Of a stretch of DNA of 64,000 nt, positions 1 to 10,631 are shown in pieces. A program made the translations under genes and the position numbers. How positions within the stretch are numbered: the stretch's first letter is position 1; every line of letters begins with the position of its first letter. The stretch is taken from contig CM076847.1 of assembly GCA_039519185.1 (NCBI GenBank), positions 76,967,747 through 77,031,746 on the forward strand. Direction: 5' to 3'. The notes below the pieces were generated by a model. The model saw only the letters and a list, made by a program, of their open reading frames with translations. It did no database searches and was not told the origin of the DNA. The DNA is from Astragalus membranaceus. Taxonomy: Eukaryota; Streptophyta; Magnoliopsida; Fabales; Fabaceae.

Positions 1-1463
1 TTCCCAGACTGGACAGATTCTGTCCTTCCACTTCAAATCACTCTAAACTGACTTACACTTGACCAAATGGAACAAAACCTTAGCCTTAACAAAAGCAATT
101 TGAGTATAGTTTCTAATGGAAAAAGAATCGTTCAAATCAGAGTTCAATTGAAGACACAAGACCTGAAACACTGAACCTATACCTAGTTTAAGTCCAGGAA
201 TTTGACCTGACTTGGGACGCTCATAACTCGAGCTACACTACTCCAAATTTAACCAAACCAGTGCCAAAGTGACCAAAATTAAGTCTGTTTTCTAACAAAA
301 AAAGTCCCATAATTTTTTGACGAATAGAAAGTTCCCAGTTTTAAAAAATACCGAACCTATGTCCAGAATGCTTCCAGAATATTACCCTAACTTGTGGAAT
401 TCATATCTCGAGCTACACAACTCTAAACGCAACCAAACCAGTGTCAAATTAACAAGCATCAAGTATATTTTCCAGAACAGTAAACCACATAATTTTTCAG
501 TCAACGCAACGTTCCCAGTTACCGAAATACTGAACCTCTACCCACATCGTTCCCAGAATTTTAACCTAACTTGTTTCACCTATAACTCAAGTTTTACAAC
601 TCCAAATGCAACCAAATCAACGCCAAATTAACAAGCATTCAATCAAGTTTTCGAAATGACAAACCACATAATTTTTCAATTAGTGAAACGTTCTCAGTCA
701 CTGAAATACTAAACCTATGTCAGAACATCTCAAAACAGTGAATTCAACAACACAAACAACCATCACACTTCAGCCACATATATATCAAACGATCACCCAA
801 TCACTCAAATATTTCATGAACCAATTTAAACAACTACTCCTAACACCTAATCCCCATGATTTCGTGGTTTATAAATTATTAACTATGAACGAGAGCCCCC
901 TTACCTTATTAATTGAAGAACACCTATCTCTTGGTGAGCAAGCTACCATCAAAATTCAGCAACTAAGATCCTCTTCTCCCTCCTTGGTGCATGCGAAATC
1001 TTCCTCTCTCTCTCCTCTAGGGTTTGGCCGTACACATCTTCTTTTCCACTAGGGTTTTGCGCCCTTCTTCTTCTTTTCCCTCTTGCTTGTGCGCCACTCC
1101 TCCTCTTCTCTATGGAAGCCACGAAATTCCTCTCTTTTTCCTTGCCTTGGCCGCCACTCCTTAGCTCTCACTCTCTCACAAAATCTAATTTTCTCAACTA
1201 ATGAAACCCTAACTTAAAAACTCCTTATTTATAGGCTCACTTAACCAATCATGGGCTTTCTTAGTTTATGACTTAATCATGGGCCTCCACTAACACCTCT
1301 AATTCGCCACCACCTATCCACATATACTAACAACTAATTATTTTTAATATTCTATCACATAAAATCCCTAAATAATTATTCCTATCATTTTATTTTATTT
1401 TTCTCAAACACAAACCCTAGATAATTAATTAAATAAATTAACTAATTATTTTGGGCTGTTACA
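1..1463 (-). repeat. LTR copy 1 of the tandem array (partial, window edge)
   Basis: This is the 5' part of the last LTR in transcription sense, starting at 1463 on the minus strand with TGTAACAGCCC and running off the left edge. It aligns to 2787-4249 and 5570-6999. A TATA-like CTATAAATAAG lies at about 1226-1235 on the minus strand. Confidence 0.85.
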
Positions 1464-1755
1464 ACTCTCCCCCACTTAAAAGAATTTCGTCCTCGAAATT
1501 CATAAGCTAAACAACAACAAATACAACACACAAGCAAAGCACAGAGTTCACACAAGAAAAAAAAAAAAACATAACAAGCAATACAATACTAGTAGGAGCA
1601 TCTCCCCCACTAGTTCTCTTACCATTACCTTCACGATCAGGATCATCTCTGCAACACAAACCACAGTCAGAATAAAAGACAACAGTTGGTCGCTAACCGA
1701 CACAACGACTCGATGACTCGGCCGGACGGACCAACCACTGCTCTGATACCACTAA
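1464..1755 (-). mobile_element. Miniature internal region 1 (PBS to PPT, no genes)
   Basis: This is 292 bp between two LTRs. On the minus strand it begins with the tRNA-Met primer-binding site (complement of 1740-1751) and ends with a purine-rich tract just before the next LTR (complement of about 1464-1478). Neither strand has a convincing reading frame. It also keeps a short motif, 'gaatttcgtcctcgaaatt' (1483-1501 region), which in related elements lies just past the end of pol, so the coding part appears to be deleted. Confidence 0.8.
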
Positions 1756-4249
1756 TGTAACACCCCTTTTTCTACCCAACGGTTTATAAAAAAAATATCA
1801 GAGTTTTTCGCGCCAAAAGAGTGTCACATTTTTCGAACCGGAAAACCACTTCGCAAACAGAGTACTTTAATTATAACTAACTTCTTTTCAAAAACATGCA
1901 GCGGAAATAAAAAGGTTTAACTTGGCAATCATACTTCAAAAGGTTTACAACTTAGAAAGGCATATACATAACACATAAGGAAAGACACAAGGACAACCCT
2001 CCCGAGTGCTACGTATCAGAGCCGACTCGACCATACTAGAAGAAGAATCTCTAGCCACCTTCAGTCACCGTCACCTGCAGGTTGCCGACATACGAGGCAA
2101 CACGACGCAGTAGGGTGAGTCTCACTACATAGATAATAATAGATAAAACAAGAAACACAGTATAATAGGCACACCAGGGATACCATCAATTTACTACACC
2201 AATAATACAGTTACACCAAATCCAGTTACGCCGAATACTGTTACACCAAGTACCGTCACACCAAATACAGTTACACCCGGAATACAGTTACACCATTAGT
2301 TTAAGAAGACGCAATCAAACACAGGACGTGTATGCAATGTATGAAATGCAACCCAAACTCCACTGGGCATATGCATGTGGATCCATTCACCAAAATTGCC
2401 TTGAGGGCATTCACCAAACACCAAAATATTTTAGGAGGCCGAGGCCTATTCACCAGAAATGCATATGATTATGCGACACCATGACTATGCACCATGACAC
2501 CAAAACACCAAACGATGTATTTGTATTGCCCACCAATAATTTATATACTCACCAATCACCAAGATATATTCACCATTAATATGCATCATAAACATCACAA
2601 TCACCTCACGACATCGTCATAAACGTATTTATATTGCTCACCAATAATTTATATACTCACCAATCACCAAGATATATTCACCATTAATATGCATCATAAA
2701 CATCACAATCACCTCACGACATCGTCATAAACATCACCTTTACATTATTAGCCAGTTAGTACAGTTTTTAGAAACAACCCGAATGGTTCCCAGACTGGAC
2801 AGATTCTGTCCTTCGACTTCAAATCACTCTAAACTGACTTACACTTGACCAAATGGAACAAAACCTTAGCCTTAACAAAAGAAATTTGAGTATAGTTTCT
2901 AATGGAAAAAGAATCGTTCAAATCAGAGTTCAATTGAAGACACAAGACCTGAAACACTGAACCTATACCTAGTTTAAGTCCAGCAATTTGACCTGACTTG
3001 AGACGCTCATAACTCGAGCTACACTACTCCAAATTTAACCAAACCAGTGCCAAAGTGACCAAAATTAAGTCTGTTTTCTAACAAAAAAAGTCCCATAATT
3101 TTTTGACGAATAGAAAGTTCCCAGTTTTAAAAAATACCGAACCTATGTCCAGAATGCTTCCAGAATATTACCCTAACTTGTGGAATTCATATCTCGAGCT
3201 ACACAACTCTAAACGCAACCAAACCAGTGTCAAATTAACAAGCATCAAGTATATTTTCCAGAACAGTAAACCACATAATTTTTCAGTCAACACAACGTTC
3301 CCAGTTACCGAAATACTGAACCTCTACCCACATCGTTCCCAGAATTTTAACCTAACTTGTTTCACCTATAACTCAAGTTTTACAACTCCAAATGCAACCA
3401 AATCAACGCCAAATTAACAAGCATTCAATCAAGTTTTCGAAATGACAAACCACATAATTTTTCAATTAGTGAAACGTTCTCAGTCACTGAAATACTAAAC
3501 CTATGTCAGAACATCTCAAAACAGTGAATTCAACAACACAAACAACCATCACACTTCAGCCACATATATATCAAACGATCACCCAATCACTCAAATATTT
3601 CATGAACCAATTTAAACAACTACTCCTAACACCTAATCCCCATGATTTCGTGGTTTATAAATTATTAACTATGAACGAGAGCCCCCTTACCTTATTAATT
3701 GAAGAACACCTATCTCTTGGTGAGCAAGCTACCATCAAAATTCAGCAACTAAGATCCTCCTCTCCCTCCTTGGTGCATGCGAAATCTTCCTCTCTCTCTC
3801 TTCTAGGGTTTGGCCGTACACATCTTCTTTTCCACTAGGGTTTTGCGCCCTTCTTCTTCTTTTCCCTCTTGCTTGTGCGCCACTCCTCCTCTTCTCTATG
3901 GAAGCCACGAAATTCCTCTCTTTTTCCTTGCCTTGGCCGCCACTCCTTAGCTCTCACTCTCTCACAAAATCTAATTTTCTCAACTAATGAAACCCTAACT
4001 TAAAAACTCCTTATTTATAGGCTCACTTAACCAATCATGGGCTTTCTTAGTTTATGACTTAATCATGGGCCTCCACTAACACCTCTAATTCGCCACCACC
4101 TATCCACATATACTAACAACTAATTATTTTTAATATTCTATCACATAAAATCCCTAAATAATTATTCCTATCATTTTATTTTATTTTTCTCAAACACAAA
4201 CCCTAGATAATTAATTAAATAAATTAACTAATTATTTTGGGCTGTTACA
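1756..4249 (-). repeat. LTR copy 2 of the tandem array (2494 bp)
   Basis: This is the middle LTR, shared by both units, with ends TGTAACAGCCC (4249) and GTTACA (1756) on the minus strand. It differs from its neighbours by scattered substitutions and small indels, including about 20 bp near 3834-3853 that are absent from copy 3. A TATA-like CTATAAATAAG lies near 4013-4022 on the minus strand. A block starting at 2517 is repeated about 118 bp later, at 2635. Confidence 0.85.
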
Positions 4250-4538
4250 ACTCTCCCCCACTTAAAAGAATTTCGTCCTCGAAATTCATAAGCTAAACAA
4301 CAACAAATACAACACACAAGCAAAGCACAGAGTTCACACAAGAAAAAAAAAACATAACAAGCAATACAATACTAGTAGGAGCATCTCCCCCACTAGTTCT
4401 CTTACCATTACCTTCACGATCAGGATCATCTCTGCAACACAAACCACAGTCAGAATAAAAGACAACAGTTGGTCGCTAACCGACACAACGACTCGATGAC
4501 TCGGCCGGACGGACCAACCACTGCTCTGATACCACTAA
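4250..4538 (-). mobile_element. Miniature internal region 2 (PBS to PPT, no genes)
   Basis: This 289-bp region is nearly identical to 1464-1755. It differs mainly by a shorter A-run (about 4343-4352). The primer-binding site is the complement of 4523-4534. Having the same deletion in both units shows that the element was already gutted before the array formed or was copied. Confidence 0.8.
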
Positions 4539-6999
4539 TGTAACACCCCTTTTTCTACCCAACGGTTTATAAAAAAAATATCAGAGTTTTTCGCGCCAAA
4601 AGAGTGTCACATTTTTCGAACCGGAAAACCACTTCGCAAACAGAGTACTTTAATTATAACTAACTTCTTCTCAAAAACATGCAGCGGAAATAAAAAGGTT
4701 TAACTTGGCAATCATACTTCAAAAGGTTTACAACTTAGAAAGGCATATACATAACACATAAGGAAAGACACAAGGACAACCCTCCCGAGTGCTACGTATC
4801 AGAGCCGACTCGACCATACTAGAAGAAGAATCTCTAGCCACCTTCAGTCACCGTCACCTGCAGGTTGCCGACATACGAGGCAACACGACGCAGTAGGGTG
4901 AGTCTCACTACATAGATAATAATAGATAAAACAAGAAACACAGTATAATAGGCACACCAGGGATACCATCAATTTACTACACCAATAATACAGTTACACC
5001 AAATCCAGTTACGCCGAATACTGTTACACCAAGTACCGTCACACCAAATACAGTTACACCCGGAATACAGTTACACTATTAGTTTAAGAAGACGCAATCA
5101 AACACAGGACGTGTATGCAATGTATGAAATGCAACCCAAACTCCATTGGGCATATGCATGTGGATCCATTCACCAAAATTGCCTTGAGGGCATTCACCAA
5201 ACACCAAAATATTTTAGGAGGCCGAGGCCTATTCACCAGAAATGCATATGATTATGCGACACCATGACTATGCACCATGACACCAAAACACCAAACGATG
5301 TATTTGTATTGCCCACCAATAATTTATATACTCACCAATCACCAAGATATATTCACCATTAATATGCATCATAAACATCACAATCACCTCACGACATCGT
5401 CATAAACGTATTTATATTGCTCACCAATAATTTATATACTCACCAATCACCAAGATATATTCACCATTAATATGCATCATAAACATCACAATCACCTCAC
5501 GACATCGTCATAAACATCACCTTTACATTATTAGCCAGTTAGTACAGTTTTTAGAAACAACCCGAATGGTTCCCAGACTGGACAGATTCTGTCCTTCCAC
5601 TTCAAATCACTCTAAACTGACTTACACTTGACCAAATGGAACAAAACCTTAGCCTTAACAAAAGCAATTTGAGTATAGTTTCTAATGGAAAAAGAATCGT
5701 TCAAATCAGAGTTCAATTGAAGACACAAGACCTGAAACACTGAACCTATACCTGGTTTAAGTCCAGGAATTTGACCTGACTTGGGACGCTCATAACTCAA
5801 GCTACACTACTCCAAATTTAACCAAACCAGTGCCAAAGTGACCAAAATTAAGTCTGTTTTCTAACAAAAAAAGTCCCATAATTTTTGACGAACAGAAAGT
5901 TCCCAGTTTTAAAAAATACCGAACATATGTCCAGAATGCTTCCAGAATATTACCCTAACTTGTGGAATTCATATCTCGAGCTACACAACTCTAAACGCAA
6001 CTAAACCAGTGTCAAATTAACAAGCATCAAGTCTATTTTCCAGAACAGTAAACCACATAATTTTTCAGTCAACACAACGTTCCCAGTTACCGAAATACTG
6101 AACCTCTACCCACATCGTTCCCAGAATTTTAACCCAACTTGTTTCACCTATAACTCAAGTTTTACAACTCTAAATGCAACCAAATCAACGCCAAATTAAC
6201 AAGCATTCAATCAAGTTTTCGAAATGACAAACCACATAATTTTTCAATTAGTAAAACGTTCTCAGTCACTGAAATACTAAACCTATGTCAGAACATCTCA
6301 AAACAGTGAATTCAACAACACAAACAACCATCACACTTCAGCCACATATATATCAAACGATCACCCAATCACTCAAATATTTCATGAACCAATTTAAACA
6401 ACTACTCCTAACACCTAATCCCCAGGATTTTGTGGTTTATAAATTATTAACTATGAACGAGAGCCCTCTTACCTTATTAATTGAAGAACACCTATCTCTT
6501 GGTGAGCAAGCTACCATCAAAATTCAGCAACTAAGATCCTCCTCTCCCTCCTTGGTGCATGCGAAATCTTCCTCTCTCTCTCCTCTAGGGTTTGGCCGTA
6601 CACATCTTCTTTTCCCTCTTGCTTGTGCGCCACTCCTCCTCTTCTCTATGGAAGCCACGAAATTCCTCTCTTTTTCCTTGCCTTGGCCGCCACTCCTTAG
6701 CTCTCACTCTCTCACAAAATCTAATTTTCTCAACTAATGAAACCCTAACTTAAAAACTCCTTATTTATAGGCTCACTTAACCAATCATGGGCTTTCTTAG
6801 TTTATGACTTAATCATGGGCCTCCACTAACACCTCTAATTCGCCACCACCTATCCACATATACTAACAACTAATTATTTTTAATATTCTATCACATAAAA
6901 TCCCTAAATAATTATTCCTATCATTTTATTTTATTTTTCTCGAACACAAACCCTAGATAATTAATTAAATAAATTAACTAATTATTTTGGGCTGTTACA
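4539..6999 (-). repeat. LTR copy 3 of the tandem array (2461 bp)
   Basis: This is the outermost 5' LTR in transcription sense. It runs on the minus strand from TGTAACAGCCC at 6999 to GTTACA at 4539. A TATA box reads CTATAAATAAG on the minus strand near 6772-6781. The C-rich 'caccaaat/cagttacacc' microrepeats and a duplicated ~118-bp block are inside. Open frames in it, such as one at 6285-6737, lie in transcribed LTR sequence, resemble no known protein and are probably fortuitous. Confidence 0.85.
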
Positions 7000-7023
7000 C
7001 TCACTGATTTTGCAAAGGATCAC

Positions 7024-7336
7024 CTTTAGCCGCACCTTGAGCTATTGAAAGTCTATGCTTGAATTCTAGCTTTTCTGGCAATTGTTGATCGACGCCTGCA
7101 AGCGAAAATCAAAGTCACAATCATCAGCTTCATGCTGCAAAGCATATATATATGAGACAGAACATTGTCATAATGGAACAAAGTGAGTGGTTATGGAACA
7201 GAAATTTACCATACAAGTGAGTGGAGACGCTTGCATTTGGCACGTATTCATATATAAGAAACTGTAGATTGTTTTCTTGGCAGTATCCTATAAGAGTTAC
7301 GAGATTCCTATGGTGAATAGATGAAAGATACCGTAC
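7024..7336 (-). pseudogene. Receptor-like kinase fragment (two exons)
   Basis: Two exons join in frame across an intron with GT and AG ends. Exon 7210-7336 reads VRYLSSIHHRNLVTLIGYC followed by QENNLQFLIYEYVPNASV, which are kinase subdomains IV-V. Exon 7024-7095 gives VDQQLPEKLEFKHRLSIAQG and ends AAKG before a GTGATC donor. The IHHRNLV...GYC and RLSIAQGAAKG motifs are typical of plant receptor-like kinases. The ATP-binding loop, the catalytic HRD and the DFG segment are not present in this window. The left side stops at the retrotransposon junction at 6999/7000. The fragment is probably a captured or broken copy rather than a working kinase. Confidence 0.7.
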
Positions 7337-7777
7337 CTAAAGTAAAACTCAGTCATGTTAGATCAAAAGCAAGGGAATGAACATAAAGGGATATTTGTAT
7401 TTTGAGAAACAAACCAAGATAATCTATGCAAATTGCAAGTCCATCAGAATTATGAAGTAAAATAAGTGGCAAAGGAAAAAACAAACTGTGATACAGTTCT
7501 ATCTCATAATTGATCATCAAACATGTTTAACAATTTCAACACAGTGAAACCTGTCACTTGAAAACTTTATTCAGACATGATTGAACACAAAACAAGTTCT
7601 TAGAGTGAATTGAAGGGAAAAGAAATTTCATATTTCTGAGTAAATAATATCTGAAGCTAAATGGCAAGTACCACAGAATTCTAAACAAAATTCTGAAGCA
7701 GAAACACAATGAAGTAAGGAACACAGGAAGGAATTGAGAAGATATTAAGAGACAGGTCAAGGAAAGGAAAAACTAAC

Positions 7778-7850
7778 CTAGTAGTAGAAGCTTCTGAATA
7801 TGCTTTTCAGCCTTTGTTTCCAACTCTATTCTTCTTTCAATTTCTGCTGC
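7778..7850 (-). pseudogene. Heterotrimeric G-protein alpha subunit exon (GPA1-like)
   Basis: A single 73-bp exon is flanked by an AG acceptor and a GT donor. It encodes AAEIERRIELETKAEKHIQK followed by LLLLG. This matches the segment of plant G-alpha (GPA1) just before the P-loop GAGESGKS. The exon ends at the codon for the first P-loop glycine, where the intron is expected in that gene. The following exon with the GTP-binding loop is not seen on the minus strand to the left; kinase exons come next instead. This is therefore an isolated exon fragment. The identification rests on recall of the family and was not searched. Confidence 0.6.
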
Positions 7851-7966
7851 CTGCTAATCCACACCACGTATGCAATAAATGGGGAGTTGAAATTGGAAGT
7901 ACACATAGTTGTTTCAAGCCAACAAAAAATGAGTTATTATTCAATCAATAAACCAATTGAAACTTG

Positions 7967-7968
<2 letters not shown>

Positions 7969-8018
<50 letters not shown>
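7969..8018. repeat. (TA)n microsatellite
   Basis: A run of alternating A and T of about 50 bp lies in an intron-like spacer between exon fragments. Confidence 0.95.
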
Positions 8019-8021
<3 letters not shown>

Positions 8022-8026
8022 GTAAC

Positions 8027-8158
8027 TTTCTGATACCGAAGAGTTGATTCATTTGCTTGTCTAAGTATATCTTCAGCAATAGTTAATAAAAAATCCCATT
8101 TGAAGTGGTGCTTTTGCAGACTCCTCAACTGCAGCTTGTGAAGGGCTGTAACATATTG
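8027..8158 (-). pseudogene. Exon-like open segment, unrecognised
   Basis: On the minus strand an open segment begins after a possible acceptor (TATGTAG before GAGCAATATG) and reads EQYVTALHKLQLRSLQKHHF followed by KWDFLLTIAEDILRQANEST. The composition looks like a helical protein exon, but I do not recognise the family. A second frame over the same bases is open for the first 26 codons. It sits among exon fragments of other genes and may be another captured piece. Confidence 0.35.
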
Positions 8159-8548
8159 CTCCTACATATATGAGACTTACATGAGCAACTAATACAAACT
8201 GTACAAAATAATGCAAGCAATACAGTTAACAAAGTCACTTATTCACCCAATTGCACCACCCTCCTCCCCTGGTAATCAACAAAATAATGTACACATTATC
8301 TAATATGATATTGATTACATTGTTTACCCAAATGCTCCCTAAATGTCACCCCATCCTCCAAATTAGTAGTTAATACAACTATGAGAACCAAATACACCAC
8401 AACTAAACTGTTGAACAAAAACAGTGACTTTAGCATAGCATGTAAACAAGGCAAATACAATTTTCCACCCTCTACAAAAAGCCAAGTAGAGTGAAAAATC
8501 AAAACTTCTTCCCAGCATCTTTTCCATGTTCAAACAAGCACAGGGTAC

Positions 8549-8561
8549 ACTACAAGAAAAT
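8549..8561 (+). mobile_element. CACTA-type terminal motif (left end candidate)
   Basis: CACTACAAGAAAA at 8549-8561 is the canonical terminal sequence of plant CACTA (En/Spm-like) transposons reading rightwards. The possible partner is the inverted end at 19372. The flanking triplets are GTA here and TTA after 19372, so the 3-bp target duplication is imperfect. No subterminal GTCGGAAA repeats are visible just inside this end. Pairing with 19372 is therefore tentative. Confidence 0.5.
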
Positions 8562-8939
8562 CGACGATAAGTAGAGAAAAAAACATTACAAACATAAAAG
8601 AATTCTTCAAACAAGAAACGAGTTACAACTAACAAGTGCACTTAAAACTAAAACATAACATAATAATACCATAAACAACTTTACACACATTGATGAAGAA
8701 CAATGCATTTCTAATGTAGAATGATATCATGCATATAGTGCTACTTTACAACATATAGCAAAGACTGAGGAGACAGATTGCAGTTCTACCAGCAACATTG
8801 CAGTTCTACACAAGCTTAAACAAACTGAGTTTGTTATCTATAACAAACTCTAAACTATCAGCTAAATTCCCAGAGAATGCTTTAAATACTACATACATGT
8901 ACATACAGATGCAATAGTTCATAGTTTTACATTGAATAA

Positions 8940-9221
8940 ATTTTCTAAGTCTTTTTACCCTCTGTGTAGTCTCTGTTGTTCTTGTTCCTTCTGCGTAATT
9001 TTCTTTGTTTAGTGTTTTCTGAGTTCCTTGTGTTGAATCTTCAACTAGTGGTTGAAGCAAGTCCTCACAATCAAAGGGAAAACAAAACAGAGTCAGATTC
9101 AGTGTAGTAGTTAAAAATAACTAAGCATACAAGTGATGGAGCTGAATGAAATGAAAAAATCCTTACAGTTCCATTGTTCTCTAAATTGCGAGGTAATGGT
9201 GGCAACTTTCCATTCTGAGCA
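8940..9221 (-). pseudogene. Exon-like segments of unknown origin
   Basis: Two open pieces lie on the minus strand. 9172-9221 follows a TTTTCAG acceptor, precedes GTAAGG, and reads AQNGKLPPLPRNLENNGT. A second piece, about 8940-9060, reads QPLVEDSTQGTQKTLNKENY and continues to a lysine/arginine-rich end. The splice-like borders suggest gene-derived exons. I do not recognise the protein. Confidence 0.3.
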
Positions 9222-9340
9222 CCTGAAAATATTAATTGCACTCATCATGTGATCCAATATCAATCATAAAAAAGAATATAATCAAACATAATCAATGGAA
9301 AATCCTGTGATATCAACTATAGTATGCAAGCAAGTGATAC

Positions 9341-9478
9341 CTGTGCTGGAAATTGTATCGGTTCTGAATCATCGGTCCATCCATAATGGTCGATCAACAT
9401 TCTCCCTTGGTATGAACCACATCTCTACCTTCCATCTTCACCCCAACAACTACATGGGTACCATATTTTTCAGTCAAC
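9341..9478 (-). pseudogene. MACPF-domain exon fragment
   Basis: This exon-like segment has an acceptor TTTTGCAG and a donor CAG/GTATCA. It reads LTEKYGTHVVVGVKMEGRDV followed by VHTKGEC and a stop. YGTHVVVGVKMGG(K)DVV is the conserved core of plant MACPF-domain proteins of the CAD1/NSL1 family, which are negative regulators of cell death. The in-frame stop and the lack of neighbouring MACPF exons make it a dead fragment. A second frame over the 3' half is open up to the donor (MLIDHYGWTDDSEPIQFPAQ), so the downstream half may derive from a different source. Confidence 0.5.
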
Positions 9479-9630
9479 CTGCAAAACCACGTTTAGTTTA
9501 GAGAACTATAAATTCATATTTAAAATTCTTCAAAGTTACTGTGAGAAACATGGAGTTAATCATATCAACATAAAAATTAAAAAGTCAGACAATTATTATA
9601 ATCTATAACATAAAGCAGAGACATTGACAC

Positions 9631-9688
9631 CTTGATTTAAATGTTTTTCAGCCTTTGTTTCCAACTCTATTCTTTCAATTTCTAATGC
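9631..9688 (-). pseudogene. Second, degenerate G-protein alpha exon
   Basis: A 58-bp exon with AG and GT borders reads ALEIERIELETKAEKHLNQ. It is clearly a diverged copy of the exon at 7778-7850: one arginine codon is missing and the LLLL end is lost. Two copies 1.8 kb apart, in the same orientation on opposite sides of the CACTA motif at 8549, point to duplication of a captured exon cluster. Confidence 0.55.
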
Positions 9689-10631
9689 CTGCAAATTTAT
9701 GCCACATATATCAAATTGAAACCCATATTAGAACACGAGAAAGTCCACAAAGAGGCAGGAAATTAGAAGCATTTCAAAATTAAGCAACTAACAAAGCAGA
9801 ACCAAACTTCTTCAAACCAAACACATCACCACACTATTTGGTTTTAGCCAAGCATTAACAAAGAGAAGGGAACAAGAGAGAAAAAACCTCAAGCAAAACC
9901 CAGCAATCAAAGAGCAAACCCCTGCAAGAAGCGAAACAGAGCACTACAGCAGCAACAGCAACAACGGTGACAGCAGAACGACAGCAGTAGAGTACAATTT
10001 CGTTAGTTGCTTAACCAAAAATCCACAACAGCAAAATCCACTTACAATTACGAAACACTGCAACAGCAAACGGAAAATCAAAAGGGGGTTAGGGTTTCGA
10101 TTCACAACAACAACTATTGATTCCAAAATCCACAACAACAACTAATCAAACTTAAATCAAACCCTAACAGCTACTGATTCTAACCAAAAATGGGGATTTA
10201 GGGTTTCATTCAAAACTGGAAGGGGTCGCAATTTTTGGTGATTTTGGAAACCCTAACAGCTACTGATTCTAACCAAAAATGGGGATTTAGGGTTTCATTC
10301 AAAAATGGAAGGGGTTAGGGTTTTGATTCAACCAAAAATAGAAGTAGAGAAGAAGAAAAAACACTTACCATTTAAGAAGAATAAGAGAGAAGAGCGAGTG
10401 AGAAACGAGAGGCGACTGAGAGAGGAGAGTCACTGGTCACTGATGGTGGTGGTGCTTCGAGCAAGGCGGGAGGTGATGTAGAGGCGGTCATGGAGGTATG
10501 GCCGGCGGAAGAGGTGAGGGCTGTGGTGGTTGAGAGAGAGAGAGGTGTCGCTGCTGATTGATAGAGGGAGAGACGAGAGTGTTTTGTGATGAGAAGAGAG
10601 AATGATGGTCGAGTGCGAGAGTGAGCAATGG

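Larger units (their letters stand above)
1..6999 (-). mobile_element. Tandem array of a Ty3-like LTR retrotransposon (LTR-int-LTR-int-LTR)
   Basis: The same sequence repeats with periods of 2786 and 2783 bp (same start at 1, 2787 and 5570). On the minus strand each LTR starts TGTAACAGCCC and ends GGGGTGTTACA. Between LTRs lie a primer-binding site for initiator tRNA-Met (TGGTATCAGAGC) and a purine tract (AAGTGGGGGAGAGT). Reading on the minus strand, the order is LTR 4539-6999, internal 4250-4538, LTR 1756-4249, internal 1464-1755, and the start of an LTR (1-1463) cut by the window edge. No gag or pol is present. The left flank is outside the window, so the target duplication cannot be tested; the right junction is at 6999/7000. 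An array sharing LTRs is expected from unequal recombination, but an assembly duplication would look the same. Confidence 0.85.

Noticed and set aside
6285..6737. 150-codon open frame (with shorter versions at 717-1052 and 3503-3838) as a gene
   Set aside because: It lies wholly inside the LTR, is shortened by indels in the other LTR copies, and shows no protein motif. The frame is by chance.
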